From positions 55,615 through 119,614 of the forward strand of contig JAGHRT010000010.1 of NCBI GenBank assembly GCA_018066245.1: a stretch of 64,000 nucleotides of DNA. Direction: 5' to 3'. This DNA is from Candidatus Equimonas faecalis. GTDB lineage: Bacteria; Bacteroidota; Bacteroidia; Bacteroidales; Bacteroidaceae. The position numbers and the translations under genes were made by a program. Each line of letters begins with the position of its first letter. Positions within the stretch are counted from its first letter, which is position 1. Below the pieces are notes generated by a model. That model made no database searches, was not told where the DNA came from, and was given only the letters and a program-made list of their open reading frames with translations. Positions 17,093-25,809 of this stretch are shown piece by piece.

Positions 17093-18493
17093 ATGACTAT
17101 GGCACCAGTACCTGCGAACTACGAGGAAGCGCTCATCACCATCGCTAACACGCGCTTTGTCTATAACACGATGGAGGAGCTGGAAAGCGCCCTCGACAAC
17201 CACTCCATCCATAACAACGGCATCAGGCGCAGCTTCCCCAGCCCCCAGAAGCTGCGGGCCGCCTTCCGCGACCTGAAGGAGGAAGTGCTGTTACAGACAG
17301 ACGGTTACATCAACCTTGAAAGAGAACTTCGCCACTACCGCAAGGCATGGACCTTCTTCCGCCAGAACCTGTACCGCCGCACCACTCCCGAACAGGTGGC
17401 CTTGGAAATAATGGCCTACTGCTACCCGCCCTATATCCGCGAGGGGCTGGGCGCAAAACGGGCGGCCATCTACGACCAAATCGTGGAGCAGGACGTGAGC
17501 GTGCCCTTCCTCCTGTTGCTACTCTTGAAAGCCCTGCCCGGCTACGACTCCAAGGAAGGCGACGCCACCGATATGCCGATGCACTACAATCGCACGCTGG
17601 CCGTGCTGGAGGCCTTTATAGCCGACACCCCCTCACTTTGCCTCGCACCCATCTTCGCGCAGATAAAGGACGAACCCCATAAGACGCGCCTCAATCTGCT
17701 GATGCACGTCGCCAATTTCCTCGACACCTACAAGGCATACACCGACCAGGCGTGTATGTACGACCTGAGCAGCGGCCTCAAAGCCAGTCAAGTGCAGCTC
17801 GACATAGACGGCCTGTGGAACGAGTGTGGCGGCAAGCCCCTCTCCACCTCCTTCTGGCAAATAGAGAATGCCCTCCGCCCCGGTTCCTACTTCCTGACGC
17901 ATTGGCACAAGGATGCCGCAGGCCGCCTGACGGGCACGCGCTACACGCTGTTCGCCATGGAGGGCCCCGATGGCCGCCTCGTGTTTTACCTGCTCCACCC
18001 CGAGGCCATCCGCCAGCGGATGAAAGGCCAGCCCTACCGCGATGCCGACCATGTGTGGTACACTACGGAAATGCCCGGCGACAGGCCCGACGAACTGCCC
18101 CTGAAACGGCAGATGTACTCCGCCGTGTGGCCTCAGGAAATCAAGCTGGCACGATGCACGGAAGCAAAGACTCTGGCCGTTTATGAGCACTGGCTGGGCG
18201 GCAGCCTGGAAGTAGTGAAACTCTACGAGCATCTGGAATACACCTTCGTGCCCTCCATCTGCGCCATCACCCAGACGCACATCTACATCCCCTCCGAAAA
18301 CGACGGCGAGTACTACAAGGTGCCCCGCTCCGCCCACGACGGCTTCGACCGCATCCATATTGACGACAACGTGGGCACTATGCAGATGAACGGCAAGACC
18401 TACCTCGTCTTCGACGAGCTCCTCCTCTATCTCCCCACCACCCGCAAAACCCTCCAAGAGTACGGCATAGAAAGAGTCCGCAGCATCGATTAG
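17093..18493 (+). CDS. Uncharacterised 466-residue protein
   Basis: Start chosen at ATG 17093 just after a promoter box; a second ATG two codons later is also possible. It has no signal peptide and one hydrophobic stretch, LLLLLLKALPGY near residue 145, that is too short for a confident span. The N-terminal half is helical and charged. The C-terminal half is richer in beta strands with several aromatic residues (SFWQIENALRPGSYFL, GTRYTLFAMEG). The end, VGTMQMNGKTYLVFDELLLY, recurs in a diverged fragment at 18971-19102, so the gene has or had a neighbouring paralogue. No family recognised. Codon use fits its GC-rich neighbours. It may be cytoplasmic; function unknown. Confidence 0.75.
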   Translation: MTMAPVPANYEEALITIANTRFVYNTMEELESALDNHSIHNNGIRRSFPSPQKLRAAFRDLKEEVLLQTDGYINLERELRHYRKAWTFFRQNLYRRTTPEQVALEIMAYCYPPYIREGLGAKRAAIYDQIVEQDVSVPFLLLLLLKALPGYDSKEGDATDMPMHYNRTLAVLEAFIADTPSLCLAPIFAQIKDEPHKTRLNLLMHVANFLDTYKAYTDQACMYDLSSGLKASQVQLDIDGLWNECGGKPLSTSFWQIENALRPGSYFLTHWHKDAAGRLTGTRYTLFAMEGPDGRLVFYLLHPEAIRQRMKGQPYRDADHVWYTTEMPGDRPDELPLKRQMYSAVWPQEIKLARCTEAKTLAVYEHWLGGSLEVVKLYEHLEYTFVPSICAITQTHIYIPSENDGEYYKVPRSAHDGFDRIHIDDNVGTMQMNGKTYLVFDELLLYLPTTRKTLQEYGIERVRSID

Positions 18494-18566
18494 CTGCGGG
18501 CCCTAACGCTTTTTGAGGGAAGTTGCGGCAGGAAGTTCGGAAGTAGGAGCCTGACTACTCCCGGAC

Positions 18567-18713
18567 TTACGCCACGCCTCCCCGTTTGGCCAGTTCTATC
18601 TTTTGACCCTCTTTTATGGAACAGGCATGGATGCTCTCAATGTCGTCCCAGCCGACTGCGCAGGATTCCAGCTCCGAGAGTTCCTCACCGGTCTGAAGCA
18701 GCCTTTCCTTCAT
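18567..18713 (-). CDS. Possible 48-residue acidic protein
   Basis: ATG at 18713 is preceded by AAGGTGG, a good ribosome-binding sequence for this genome, and reads MKERLLQTGEELSELES through to a TAA at 18567. The product is helical and acidic with two cysteines (SCAVGW, HACSIKEG). There is no recognised family and no clear promoter. It could be a fragment of an older gene in the decayed zone between two larger genes. Confidence 0.3.
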   Translation of the reverse strand: MKERLLQTGEELSELESCAVGWDDIESIHACSIKEGQKIELAKRGGVA

Positions 18714-18809
18714 CCACCTTTTTCCTTTACATCCCCCCGCTTCGCTACAACAAAGTGCCGACTATATGCCACGGAAGGCCTCACTCTGTTATTTTTCGCC
18801 GATTGGCTT

Positions 18810-18900
18810 GTTGCGCAACCCGGGTCGCGCGTTTGCACAACCTAGGTCGCACGCTTGCACGACCCGGGTCGTACGCTTCAACAACCCGGGTTGCGCAACA
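18810..18900. repeat. Four 22-bp units bounded by a 16-bp inverted repeat
   Basis: Units begin at 18813, 18835, 18857 and 18879, each around AACCCGGGTCG or a variant (CCTAGG in unit 2). The outer ends (18810-18825 and 18884-18899) are exact complements containing GTTGCGCAACCCGGGT. The array lies in an otherwise gene-poor 480-bp stretch (18494-18970) before a paralogue remnant. Confidence 0.85.
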
Positions 18901-18970
18901 AGAGAATGCGGTATAAACACATGGGAGCGTGGGAGGAGTGGGGACAATTTATGCCGTATTTTCCACTATT

Positions 18971-19102
18971 AACGGCAACGTGGGCACTATGCAGACGAAT
19001 GGCAAGACCTACTTGGCATTCGATGAGTTAATGCTCTACATCGGCACCACCAAGAAGGAATTGCAGAAATACAAAATAGAACGAGTCAACTGCATCGAAT
19101 AG
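18971..19102 (+). pseudogene. C-terminal remnant of a paralogue of the 466-residue gene
   Basis: Forty-three codons read NVGTMQTNGKTYLAFDELML and continue to IERVNCIE then TAG, aligning from end to end with the last codons of the gene at 17093-18493 but diverged at many positions. No start or upstream part remains. It ends 21 bp before the AT-rich island, so the missing part may have been lost when the island or its repeats arrived. Confidence 0.8.
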
Positions 19103-19123
19103 TGCGGTTGACTCTAATCCTTA

Positions 19124-19531
19124 TCACTTAAATCTTATCTCAGGTGTAACAATCCTTATGGTAGAATGGTCATTTCCTTGGTTTTCCATCGGTATCTCCC
19201 CTGGCTGGCACAGTTTATAAACTTCGTTATTGATATAATCACTCAGGTCGGATACATTCCCTTTGTTAGCGCCAAAGTTGAGCAGATTGAGGATGGAGCG
19301 TGAGGATGACTCTATCACCACCTTACACGTCTGGCTGCTGGTTGCCACCACCTTCATCTTGACATTCTCACTGAATGGCGAAATCCATGCTCCTTGCCGC
19401 GCCTCCACGATAAACAACTCATCGTTGTACTTCACACTCGAGAACTTCGTGCGCTTCATCTCAAAGAGGCGCTTGATAGCGGTGTATGTAGTGCGGACGG
19501 AGTGGGGGAAGTTAAGAGTTGTGGCTTGCAT
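19124..19531 (-). CDS. Hypothetical protein at the end of the island operon
   Basis: 135 residues, no signal peptide or membrane span. It starts MQATTLNFPHSVRTTYTAIK and has strand-rich phrases such as DELFIVEARQGAWISPFSEN and MKVVATSSQTCKVVIESS, like a small beta-sandwich. The start is 13 bp after the stop of the lipase-like gene, on the same strand, so it is probably the last gene of the operon. AT-rich codon use matches the island, not the flanks. No family recognised. Confidence 0.65.
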   Translation of the reverse strand: MQATTLNFPHSVRTTYTAIKRLFEMKRTKFSSVKYNDELFIVEARQGAWISPFSENVKMKVVATSSQTCKVVIESSSRSILNLLNFGANKGNVSDLSDYINNEVYKLCQPGEIPMENQGNDHSTIRIVTPEIRFK

Positions 19532-19544
19532 AATTTTCAGATTA

Positions 19545-20441
19545 TTAACATAGTAAGGTTCTCATGTTTGTGATCATCTGTGTCATAGTATGGCTCTTCA
19601 TGGGGAGCACATTCTTGGCGTGTAGATAATATCTCTTACCGATAGCGGGTGGTATAGCCAGTTTCATACCTTCAAAATTCTGCGATGTATCTTGAAACCA
19701 ATTAAGAATGTCGTTCGATGCAATAAAGCAACTTATGTGATCATTCTCATCGTTTTTTAAAGGAAGCTTTCTATCTGCAGTAAGTTTGCTTACGCCAGCC
19801 GGATTGAAAACAATCGCTTTGCATCCCGTGTGAAGCGCATTATTGATTGCTATTCCACCGCCGAGAGAATGGCCGACAAAGAATAAAGTTGCATTCTCCG
19901 TTTTTGCAGCTTCGGCTATGGCCTTTGCATTGTCTAGGGCTTGCTGGTATTGGGGTGCCCCGCCATATAGTTGCTGTATGTTGTTCTTCCAATCCTCAAT
20001 ACATTTAGGGTTTGTACCAGCAGTAGCATATATGTATTCTTTTTTCCCAGCGTTCAATCGCTCAAACAGGCGAGATACCAGTCCTGTCGTTTTATCGTTG
20101 AATTGAATATTTGGGAAATCATTGCAGATATTCCATCCTTCTATCCTGCAGTGCGAGGTCTCAGTGGAGTAAACCTCATCAGCCAGATATGCCGCCTGCA
20201 TATATAGTGAATCTTCTGCAAGAAAAGATTTAATGGTATTGCTTTGTTCTTTGGCCTTGTTCCTATTTTCCCAAAAAGTTTTCGTAGCTTTAATAAAAAA
20301 CTCAACAGATCTGTCAGGTTTCCATCCGTTAATGTACTTAGGGTCAACGTTCGTCTCAATAACGTTACACACTATTTGATAGAATGAAGAAAGTTCATCT
20401 TTAAGAGATGAGTTATTTCCAAAAATTACATCACTTTTCAT
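19545..20441 (-). CDS. Lipase class 3-like alpha/beta hydrolase
   Basis: 298 residues. The nucleophile elbow VGHSLGGGIAINNAL (Ser at about residue 193) is the GxSxG of class 3-type lipases, followed by CKAIVFNPAG as the next strand. An Asp is plausible in SNDILNWF and a His in the C-terminal part (YYLHAK). There is no signal peptide, so it acts inside the cell. The region before the elbow is helical and lacks a transmembrane segment. Position: downstream of two dynamin-like GTPases and two small membrane proteins in the same cassette. A cytoplasmic phospholipase as membrane-attacking effector is an attractive but unproven reading. Confidence 0.75.
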   Translation of the reverse strand: MKSDVIFGNNSSLKDELSSFYQIVCNVIETNVDPKYINGWKPDRSVEFFIKATKTFWENRNKAKEQSNTIKSFLAEDSLYMQAAYLADEVYSTETSHCRIEGWNICNDFPNIQFNDKTTGLVSRLFERLNAGKKEYIYATAGTNPKCIEDWKNNIQQLYGGAPQYQQALDNAKAIAEAAKTENATLFFVGHSLGGGIAINNALHTGCKAIVFNPAGVSKLTADRKLPLKNDENDHISCFIASNDILNWFQDTSQNFEGMKLAIPPAIGKRYYLHAKNVLPMKSHTMTQMITNMRTLLC

Positions 20442-20494
20442 CCTGTGTTATATCTTTGCTATATAAATCAGTATTCCAACCCACTTTACTTAAA

Positions 20495-20831
20495 TTACCC
20501 AATTTCCACTTCACCCTCCATACCGTAGCCTTTACATTTAATCTTAACTTTTTTATCCTTTAGGATTCCAATAATAGCAATAGCAGCTACCAACACAGAA
20601 ATTGTTATTGTTATTGCTACGACGGTACCGTCTACTACAATATTCATTGTACCTACAGAAACTAATACAGCAGTTATCTTTGTAATTACATAATGTTTTA
20701 AATGCTGTTGTACTGTCGTAGGTTTCTGCTAGTTTACAAGCAGCATACAAAGGTTTTGAATCAATTTTTATATGCTTTTCACCATCTTCAATGGCTTTAA
20801 TTAGCTCCTTTTTTGTTTTTACAGTTAGCAT
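20495..20831 (-). pseudogene. Small membrane protein interrupted by a one-base frameshift
   Basis: ATG 20831 opens MLTVKTKKELIKAIEDGEKH, then ...STTAFK. A one-base shift at the TTTAAAA run (20694-20702) joins it to another frame that reads ITKITAVLVSVGTMN, then a membrane helix TITISVLVAAIAIIGIL and a basic-acidic tail ending at TAA 20495. Without the shift the first frame continues into Asn/Cys/Tyr-rich nonsense. The whole would be about 111 residues: a short soluble domain plus one span. It could be a true mutation, a sequencing error, or recoding at the slippery run. It lies in line with the other genes of the cassette. Confidence 0.65.
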
Positions 20832-21008
20832 AATTATAGTTGGTCATTAGTACTGATGCGATATTTTATTTAGTTCTAGGGCTTAATGCTAATTATCGTT
20901 ATATTTAGAATGCTACTACTTTCGTTATCACTATAATTCTGGTAAAATCGGCCATATTAATCTTGGAAATACACCGTTCTATGCAAACCGAATGGATGAA
21001 TCCAATAT

Positions 21009-21119
21009 TTACTTTTTGCCGCCTAAACGAGGCAGGAAAATAGCTACAACAATCAAAAGCGCTCTCCCAATCTTTTCAAGCCCACTTTTGGTACGGTTTT
21101 TCTTTTTCTTTTCGTCCAT
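21009..21119 (-). CDS. 36-residue single-span microprotein
   Basis: ATG 21119 lies 19 bp after the stop of the second dynamin-like gene. The product has a lysine-rich start (MDEKKKKNRTKSG), one hydrophobic helix (IGRALLIVVAIFLPRLG) and a GKK end, the pattern of a small inner-membrane protein with the N-terminus inside. Position in the operon and clean composition support it despite its size. Such peptides are common as effectors or regulators beside membrane-remodelling GTPases; the function here is unknown. The rest of the gap, 21120-21138 and 20832-21008, shows no gene. Confidence 0.5.
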   Translation of the reverse strand: MDEKKKKNRTKSGLEKIGRALLIVVAIFLPRLGGKK

Positions 21120-21138
21120 AATTCAATAGTATTAAAAG

Positions 21139-22824
21139 TTATACTTCTTCGAAATCAACATACTCACCATTTTTCCATTGATTGACCTTTTCTTTGAAGG
21201 TTTCCAATTCAGAAAGTTTCTGGCGAAGTTTATCGACCTCATAGTTGCGTTCATTCAGTTGCTTCTGCATTTCAAGGAATGAAGGGGCAAAGTTTTTGTA
21301 ATAAGCGTCATCCTTGAATGAAACATATATCTGGGCAAAAACATCATCCAGTGCTTTACGCAAGGAAGCCTTTGTTTTATCAAGCTCTTTGCTATCTTTC
21401 CATTTCTTGTACCATGAATAGGCTTCTATAGCTATATTTATACCTACTGCAACAGAACCAATACCCTTGGTTATTTTCTTACTAAGGTCTATAGCGCCCC
21501 ATGGTTTGAACTTATAACCACTTGCAATCACATCACGAATAGCTTTAATCTGCTCACCTGATACAGTAACAGTCTTAAGGTAATCAGCACCTTCTTTCAA
21601 TGCGCTGGTTATGAACTGACTATGATCATCAAACTTATGCCCGAATGTTACAAGACTTGATTGTATTGCAGAATTATTCGATTCAGAGCAGGATGAGATT
21701 ATTTGATCAATCTTTCTCTGAAGCACGTAGAATGTAACATTGCCATCCTGAACTCCCAATGCCCTATCAACAACCTCACCGATTGTTTCGGTCGATGCAC
21801 CTGCAATGTCTGCATACAGACCACTTCTATACTGGTCTAATTGATTCTGCATTTCACTAAGGTTCAGCGAAAGCTTAGACTTTAGCTGCTGTACATCCAA
21901 AGACAAATCCTTGCATGATTCATCAACCTTCTTCAAAGACTTTTGGACAGGGTTACAAACCACATCAATCTCATCGCCAACAGTTGCAATCATATCTTTG
22001 ATAGAAGCAAATGCAGCAGAGGTGCCTAATTTCAATGCATCACTATTGTTTACAACATCATTAAGATTCTCTCTCAGAAGGTTAATATGAGAACGACGAA
22101 TATAATCATCTGGTTTGTTGAACCAATGTTCAAGTCCTTTTCCCTTAGGGTCTGCTGCAATACATACGACATGTAACTTGTTTTCTTCGTCTGGCGTAAG
22201 ATTTATAGCATTGCGCAGACGGGCAATGAGTGCATTTCGTTTTATTTCATTACCACGCTTATAGTCAATATCATCAAGAAGATCGTAACCAGCTTCATCC
22301 ATCTTGTTGATAACAAAAATAGAAGAGTCGAGTTTATTCAGATCCCGCATAATCCACTTAATAATAGGAATATGACTATCCTTAAGTGGGTTTACAGCAT
22401 CGCATACATAAATCACTATATGTGCTTCGGAAAGATACTTCTTTGTTATATCAGAATACTTTATGTTCTTTCCATCGAGTTCTTTTTCTTTGGTGCCGAA
22501 TAATCCCGGAGTATCTACTATCTCAAAACCTTCTTTCAAACCAGCAGGACGATAAACCTTCAATTCGTCAGAAGATTCATCCTGGTCGATTTTCATTGTA
22601 TCCTCCAATCTACCAAGTAAGCCTGCAATCGCACTGGTCTTGCCATCAGAAAAACTGCCAAGCAGGACAATACGTACAATGCCATCTTCTAACATGGATT
22701 TTACACTGTCCACTTTCTTTAAAATGTCTTGCAGGTCCAAACCATACTTGACACCCTCTTTTACAAGTTTTTCAAGCATAGCGAACTTCTTACCGACATT
22801 ATTGGAAAAACTAAACTGCTCCAT
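21139..22824 (-). CDS. Dynamin-like GTPase, second of a pair
   Basis: 561 residues. GTPase motifs in order: G1 LLGSFSDGKTSAIAGLL (about 56-72), G3 VDTPGLFGTKEKE (about 108-120), G4 VINKMDEAG (about 170-178). After the G domain comes a long helical region and a short hydrophobic segment (GIGSVAVGINIAIEAYSWY, about 465-485), then a C-terminal coiled coil with heptads (EMQKQLNERNYEVDKLRQKL). Family: bacterial dynamin-like proteins, which use GTP to bind or fuse membranes. It overlaps the end of the upstream dynamin gene by 14 bp, so translation is coupled and a hetero-complex is likely. AT-rich like the rest of the island. Confidence 0.85.
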   Translation of the reverse strand: MEQFSFSNNVGKKFAMLEKLVKEGVKYGLDLQDILKKVDSVKSMLEDGIVRIVLLGSFSDGKTSAIAGLLGRLEDTMKIDQDESSDELKVYRPAGLKEGFEIVDTPGLFGTKEKELDGKNIKYSDITKKYLSEAHIVIYVCDAVNPLKDSHIPIIKWIMRDLNKLDSSIFVINKMDEAGYDLLDDIDYKRGNEIKRNALIARLRNAINLTPDEENKLHVVCIAADPKGKGLEHWFNKPDDYIRRSHINLLRENLNDVVNNSDALKLGTSAAFASIKDMIATVGDEIDVVCNPVQKSLKKVDESCKDLSLDVQQLKSKLSLNLSEMQNQLDQYRSGLYADIAGASTETIGEVVDRALGVQDGNVTFYVLQRKIDQIISSCSESNNSAIQSSLVTFGHKFDDHSQFITSALKEGADYLKTVTVSGEQIKAIRDVIASGYKFKPWGAIDLSKKITKGIGSVAVGINIAIEAYSWYKKWKDSKELDKTKASLRKALDDVFAQIYVSFKDDAYYKNFAPSFLEMQKQLNERNYEVDKLRQKLSELETFKEKVNQWKNGEYVDFEEV

Positions 22825-24616
22825 ACATTGTGTTATTTAATTTGTTTATAAATTTTCTTATTTCATTTTTCAACGAAGAAGTGGAATCAGACAAAGCATC
22901 CAAATTGTCTATTTCCTTATCTACCTCATGTATAAGTTTTCTTTGTTCGTCATTGAGTTCACGTTTTATCGCATTTATCTGGTAACGTACCTGAGATAGG
23001 GATTTGTCCTCTGCATCAGAAATACTTTCAGCAATATATTTCTTTGCTTCTGCTTTGCCTCCATCTCCAGATACGCCACTTGCAACTGCACCAATAGCCG
23101 CCCCAACTACCGCGCCTATAAGTGTTCCTACACCAGGAATAAAAGATCCTATGGCTGCACCTGTAGCTGCCATACCAGCTGTTCCAAGAGCAAAATTGCC
23201 TATTTTGTCCAAATTTAAGTCGAGTTCCTCCAATGCTTCACTCAAATCAATATTTACATTAACGTTAATTCGAATGTTGAAATTTGACTTCAATTTAACA
23301 GAAGGTAATTCTTTCTTTTTATTGTCAATCTTACGAGTTGCATTGTTTATCTCACTAAGAATGGCATTTGCTATTTCTGCATTTATCTCACGGCTAATAG
23401 CATTTGCTCTTCTGTATCCATTTGACTTTAATGTATCAAAACCTTGACCAACAAAACCATATAACTCGTTCTTAAGTTTAGATAGTTTTGTTCTGATTAT
23501 ACCTGGAACTTTCTGCTCTAAGTTAGTTTGTGTGCTACCCAATATCTGCTTGACATCACGTTTAAAATTCCTAAGCTTCTGCTCGATGTCTGAGGTATCA
23601 ACGTCACCACTCGACAGAGCATTTTCCATGCTGCTTGCAGACCTACGTGCCAAAGATATCATCTTCTGTTTATTAGCCTCGGCTATCTCATCGGTAAAAC
23701 TTGATGCTTTTTCTTCCACCAACTGTCTAATGGTATGGAACTGACTGAACCGAAGAACTTCATCTGCATCACCAAAGTACTTGATAAGTTTTTCCTGATT
23801 CCTTTGTAAATCGTCACGCTTATTTGAAAAACTTGCCTTGGCACACATTGCCAGCAATGCCTGAAGGGTAATGTTACCTTTATATACATCGCCAAGAATA
23901 TTATGAAAAGCCTCTTTAATAAGTTTTTCATTCTTCAATACTCCTGAGGTAAGAAGCGTTTCACGTTCTTCTTCTTCATCATAGTTTGTTATAGAGCCAC
24001 GAACATTTTGGATTGAATATACATTTACCCAATCTCCAAGATAATTCTTAATTTTCTCAGCCGTTGCACTGTCTGGTTTCTTATTATGACCTTGGACATA
24101 GAACACACAATGCGCTTTATGCAATGCCTCTTTTATAATATCTCGAAAATCATCTTCATTTCCTTCAATACCAGGGACATCAATAAGTGTAAATTGTTTC
24201 CCTGCTATAGACATCTTATATTCATGATAGTCCTTTGTGAAGTCTTGACGTCCATCACCTACAATCAAACCATCTTGTCCTTGTTTTCTGTTTTGCTCGA
24301 ACAAAATACGAAACGTTTCTATTATGGTACTCTTTCCTGCGTTTGTCTCGCCGAAGAAAGCAATGACGAGATTATCCCACGAAATTAAATTCATGGCATT
24401 ATCAATCTCTACTGAAATATCATTCATTTCTCTATCCAATGCCATAAACATGTTGGATTGGAGCTTAGAGATATTCTTATGCTTGGATTTATATGAACCA
24501 ACCTCATCACGAGTCTGTTGCAACAGATTCAGCAACTCTTGGTATCTATTTTCTATCTCATCCTTTGTTGCCCTATTGAAGCCTTCTGCACTATAAATAT
24601 CAACATTCTTTTTCAT
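22811..24616 (-). CDS. Dynamin-like GTPase, first of a pair
   Basis: 601 residues. A helical start (residues 20-75) precedes the G domain: G1 FFGETNAGKSTIIE (about 87-100), G3 LIDVPGIEGNEDD (about 143-155), with a possible switch in QGHNKKPDSATAEK. A long helical stalk follows, then a glycine-zipper hydrophobic hairpin (GMAATGAAIGSFIPGVG ... GAVVGAAIGAVASG, about 475-520), the likely membrane paddle, and a final coiled coil. The paired arrangement with a second GTPase recalls LeoA/LeoBC-type dynamins. A truncated copy of the cassette-heading small gene lies only 16 bp upstream of its ATG. Acts at the inner membrane by inference. Confidence 0.85.
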   Translation of the reverse strand: MKKNVDIYSAEGFNRATKDEIENRYQELLNLLQQTRDEVGSYKSKHKNISKLQSNMFMALDREMNDISVEIDNAMNLISWDNLVIAFFGETNAGKSTIIETFRILFEQNRKQGQDGLIVGDGRQDFTKDYHEYKMSIAGKQFTLIDVPGIEGNEDDFRDIIKEALHKAHCVFYVQGHNKKPDSATAEKIKNYLGDWVNVYSIQNVRGSITNYDEEEERETLLTSGVLKNEKLIKEAFHNILGDVYKGNITLQALLAMCAKASFSNKRDDLQRNQEKLIKYFGDADEVLRFSQFHTIRQLVEEKASSFTDEIAEANKQKMISLARRSASSMENALSSGDVDTSDIEQKLRNFKRDVKQILGSTQTNLEQKVPGIIRTKLSKLKNELYGFVGQGFDTLKSNGYRRANAISREINAEIANAILSEINNATRKIDNKKKELPSVKLKSNFNIRINVNVNIDLSEALEELDLNLDKIGNFALGTAGMAATGAAIGSFIPGVGTLIGAVVGAAIGAVASGVSGDGGKAEAKKYIAESISDAEDKSLSQVRYQINAIKRELNDEQRKLIHEVDKEIDNLDALSDSTSSLKNEIRKFINKLNNTMYGAV

Positions 24617-24632
24617 ACATTCGAGTTCACAT

Positions 24633-24733
24633 TATCCTATTCTATTTACTTCCAACTCAACGTTATTCAAGCATCCTGCCTTCTTGATATTGATGCCGTA
24701 GATGCGCATGAAGGCATCGGCGACGGGCAGACA
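24633..24733 (-). pseudogene. Truncated third copy of the 73-residue cassette-head gene
   Basis: The reverse strand reads ADAFMRIYGINIKKAGCLNN then VELEVNRIG and TAA, matching the last 33 codons of the intact copies at 25508-25729 and 27373-27594. The first 40 codons are missing or replaced. Its stop is 16 bp before the first dynamin gene, the same relative position as the intact copies have to their neighbours. Confidence 0.85.
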
Positions 24734-24806
24734 AGGAAGATACTCCGTGGCCTTCAACTGTCACTCTTCATTGGGAGTCTTTGTGAAGTTCTAAACTAAA
24801 ATCATC

Positions 24807-25037
24807 TTAATTCTTGAAGTATTCATATATCAACCACAGCACAAGTGGAATTGCTGTGATGTATATTATCCAAAGGTCTATCGTTAAAAGTACATCCAGC
24901 CAAACATAATCTGTAATTACGTATGTGCCTTTAAAATTGCCTACATCAAAGACACCCATGCAGATAATGTAAAAAATGTAGCAGCCGAGTATGTCGCGAC
25001 CTATCGCACTCCCCCAATCGCCGTTATTATTCGCCAT
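24807..25037 (-). CDS. Small membrane protein
   Basis: 76 residues from ATG 25037 (an upstream TTG would add three). After the polar start MANNNGDWGSAIGRD it has two hydrophobic helices, LGCYIFYIICMGVF and VLLTIDLWIIYITAIPLVLWLIYEY in parts, and a short charged end. No family recognised. It is the last gene of the middle cassette, 121 bp after the 122-residue gene; the pair may act together, one soluble and one in the membrane. The gap 24734-24806 shows nothing else. Confidence 0.6.
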   Translation of the reverse strand: MANNNGDWGSAIGRDILGCYIFYIICMGVFDVGNFKGTYVITDYVWLDVLLTIDLWIIYITAIPLVLWLIYEYFKN

Positions 25038-25158
25038 ATAAATCAAATCTATTGCAATTATCTGACTTGTAGAAAAATGTGTGTTAAGCTATAGTAACAA
25101 TAGCTTTTATTCCTGTAGTATCTATCACTACATTCCTAAGATGCAAAATTGAGACGGA

Positions 25159-25527
25159 TTATTTGTATTTTACTTTAATTAAAACCTTACCTTCTTTTCC
25201 CAATATGGTATCAATTTTTACGCCGTCTATCGGTACATTTAACTTTATTCCTGTGGTGTCGTTAGTTTGTATCTCCATCTCGTCAACTCCCGAATCCTTA
25301 CCTTTTTGGATTGCAGCCTCAATCGTTTGGCGTTGTTCTCTTTGTATTGACTCTGGACCATCACCAAATACGGCCTTTATGATAAGTTTTATTATTGCTT
25401 CGTAAGGACCTAAAGGGTTTGTGAACAAAGATAATTTATTATCCACCAAAAACTTCCCCATCGCAATTAAGCCCTCTTTCGAGGTTAAATCTAATTTCTT
25501 CATTTTTTTATCCAATTCGTTCAACAT
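25159..25527 (-). CDS. Hypothetical protein of the middle cassette
   Basis: 122 residues from ATG 25527, which overlaps the upstream small gene by 20 bp; a later in-frame ATG (25503, MKKLDLTS) would leave a 4-bp gap. The N-terminal half is amphipathic helix (LIAMGKFLVDNKLSLF, PYEAIIKLIIKAVFG). The C-terminal half is polar strands (TTGIKLNVPIDGVKIDTIL, EGKVLIKVKYK). No signal peptide and no known family. Its coupling to the cassette-head gene and AT-rich codons mark it as part of the island operon. Confidence 0.6.
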   Translation of the reverse strand: MLNELDKKMKKLDLTSKEGLIAMGKFLVDNKLSLFTNPLGPYEAIIKLIIKAVFGDGPESIQREQRQTIEAAIQKGKDSGVDEMEIQTNDTTGIKLNVPIDGVKIDTILGKEGKVLIKVKYK

Positions 25528-25729
25528 TAAGTTCCACCATATTCAAACAGCCAGCCTTCTTGATGTCGATGCCGTAGATGCGCATAAAGGCATCGACGAC
25601 GGGCTGGCCTCCGTTGGTGATGACGGGGTTACTCATAGTCTGCGTGACGACTTGCACACTCATGCCTGGCTCTATGCGGATGCCGTTGCAGTTGCGGGTG
25701 TGCTTCGTGGTGATTTGAAACATTGCCAT
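25508..25729 (-). CDS. Cassette-head small protein, copy 2
   Basis: 73 residues, starting MAMFQITTKHTRNCNGIRIE and containing GMSVQVVTQ, NPVITNGGQPVVDAF and MRIYGIDIKKAGCLN. It differs from copy 1 (27373-27594) at only a few residues, and the DNA is nearly identical as well. The layout, short strands then a helix, resembles small Bacteroidetes proteins that I recall as DUF6140; that name is from memory and unverified. No signal peptide or membrane part. It overlaps the next gene and so seems to be translated with it. A shared adaptor, immunity or sensor subunit are possibilities. Confidence 0.75.
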   Translation of the reverse strand: MAMFQITTKHTRNCNGIRIEPGMSVQVVTQTMSNPVITNGGQPVVDAFMRIYGIDIKKAGCLNMVELNVERIG

Positions 25730-25809
25730 TGTTTGTAAGTATATTTAGATTATAGATGTGATTTTTACAAGAAATGCATAGAGAACGTATCCGTACATCT
25801 TCTATCTGG

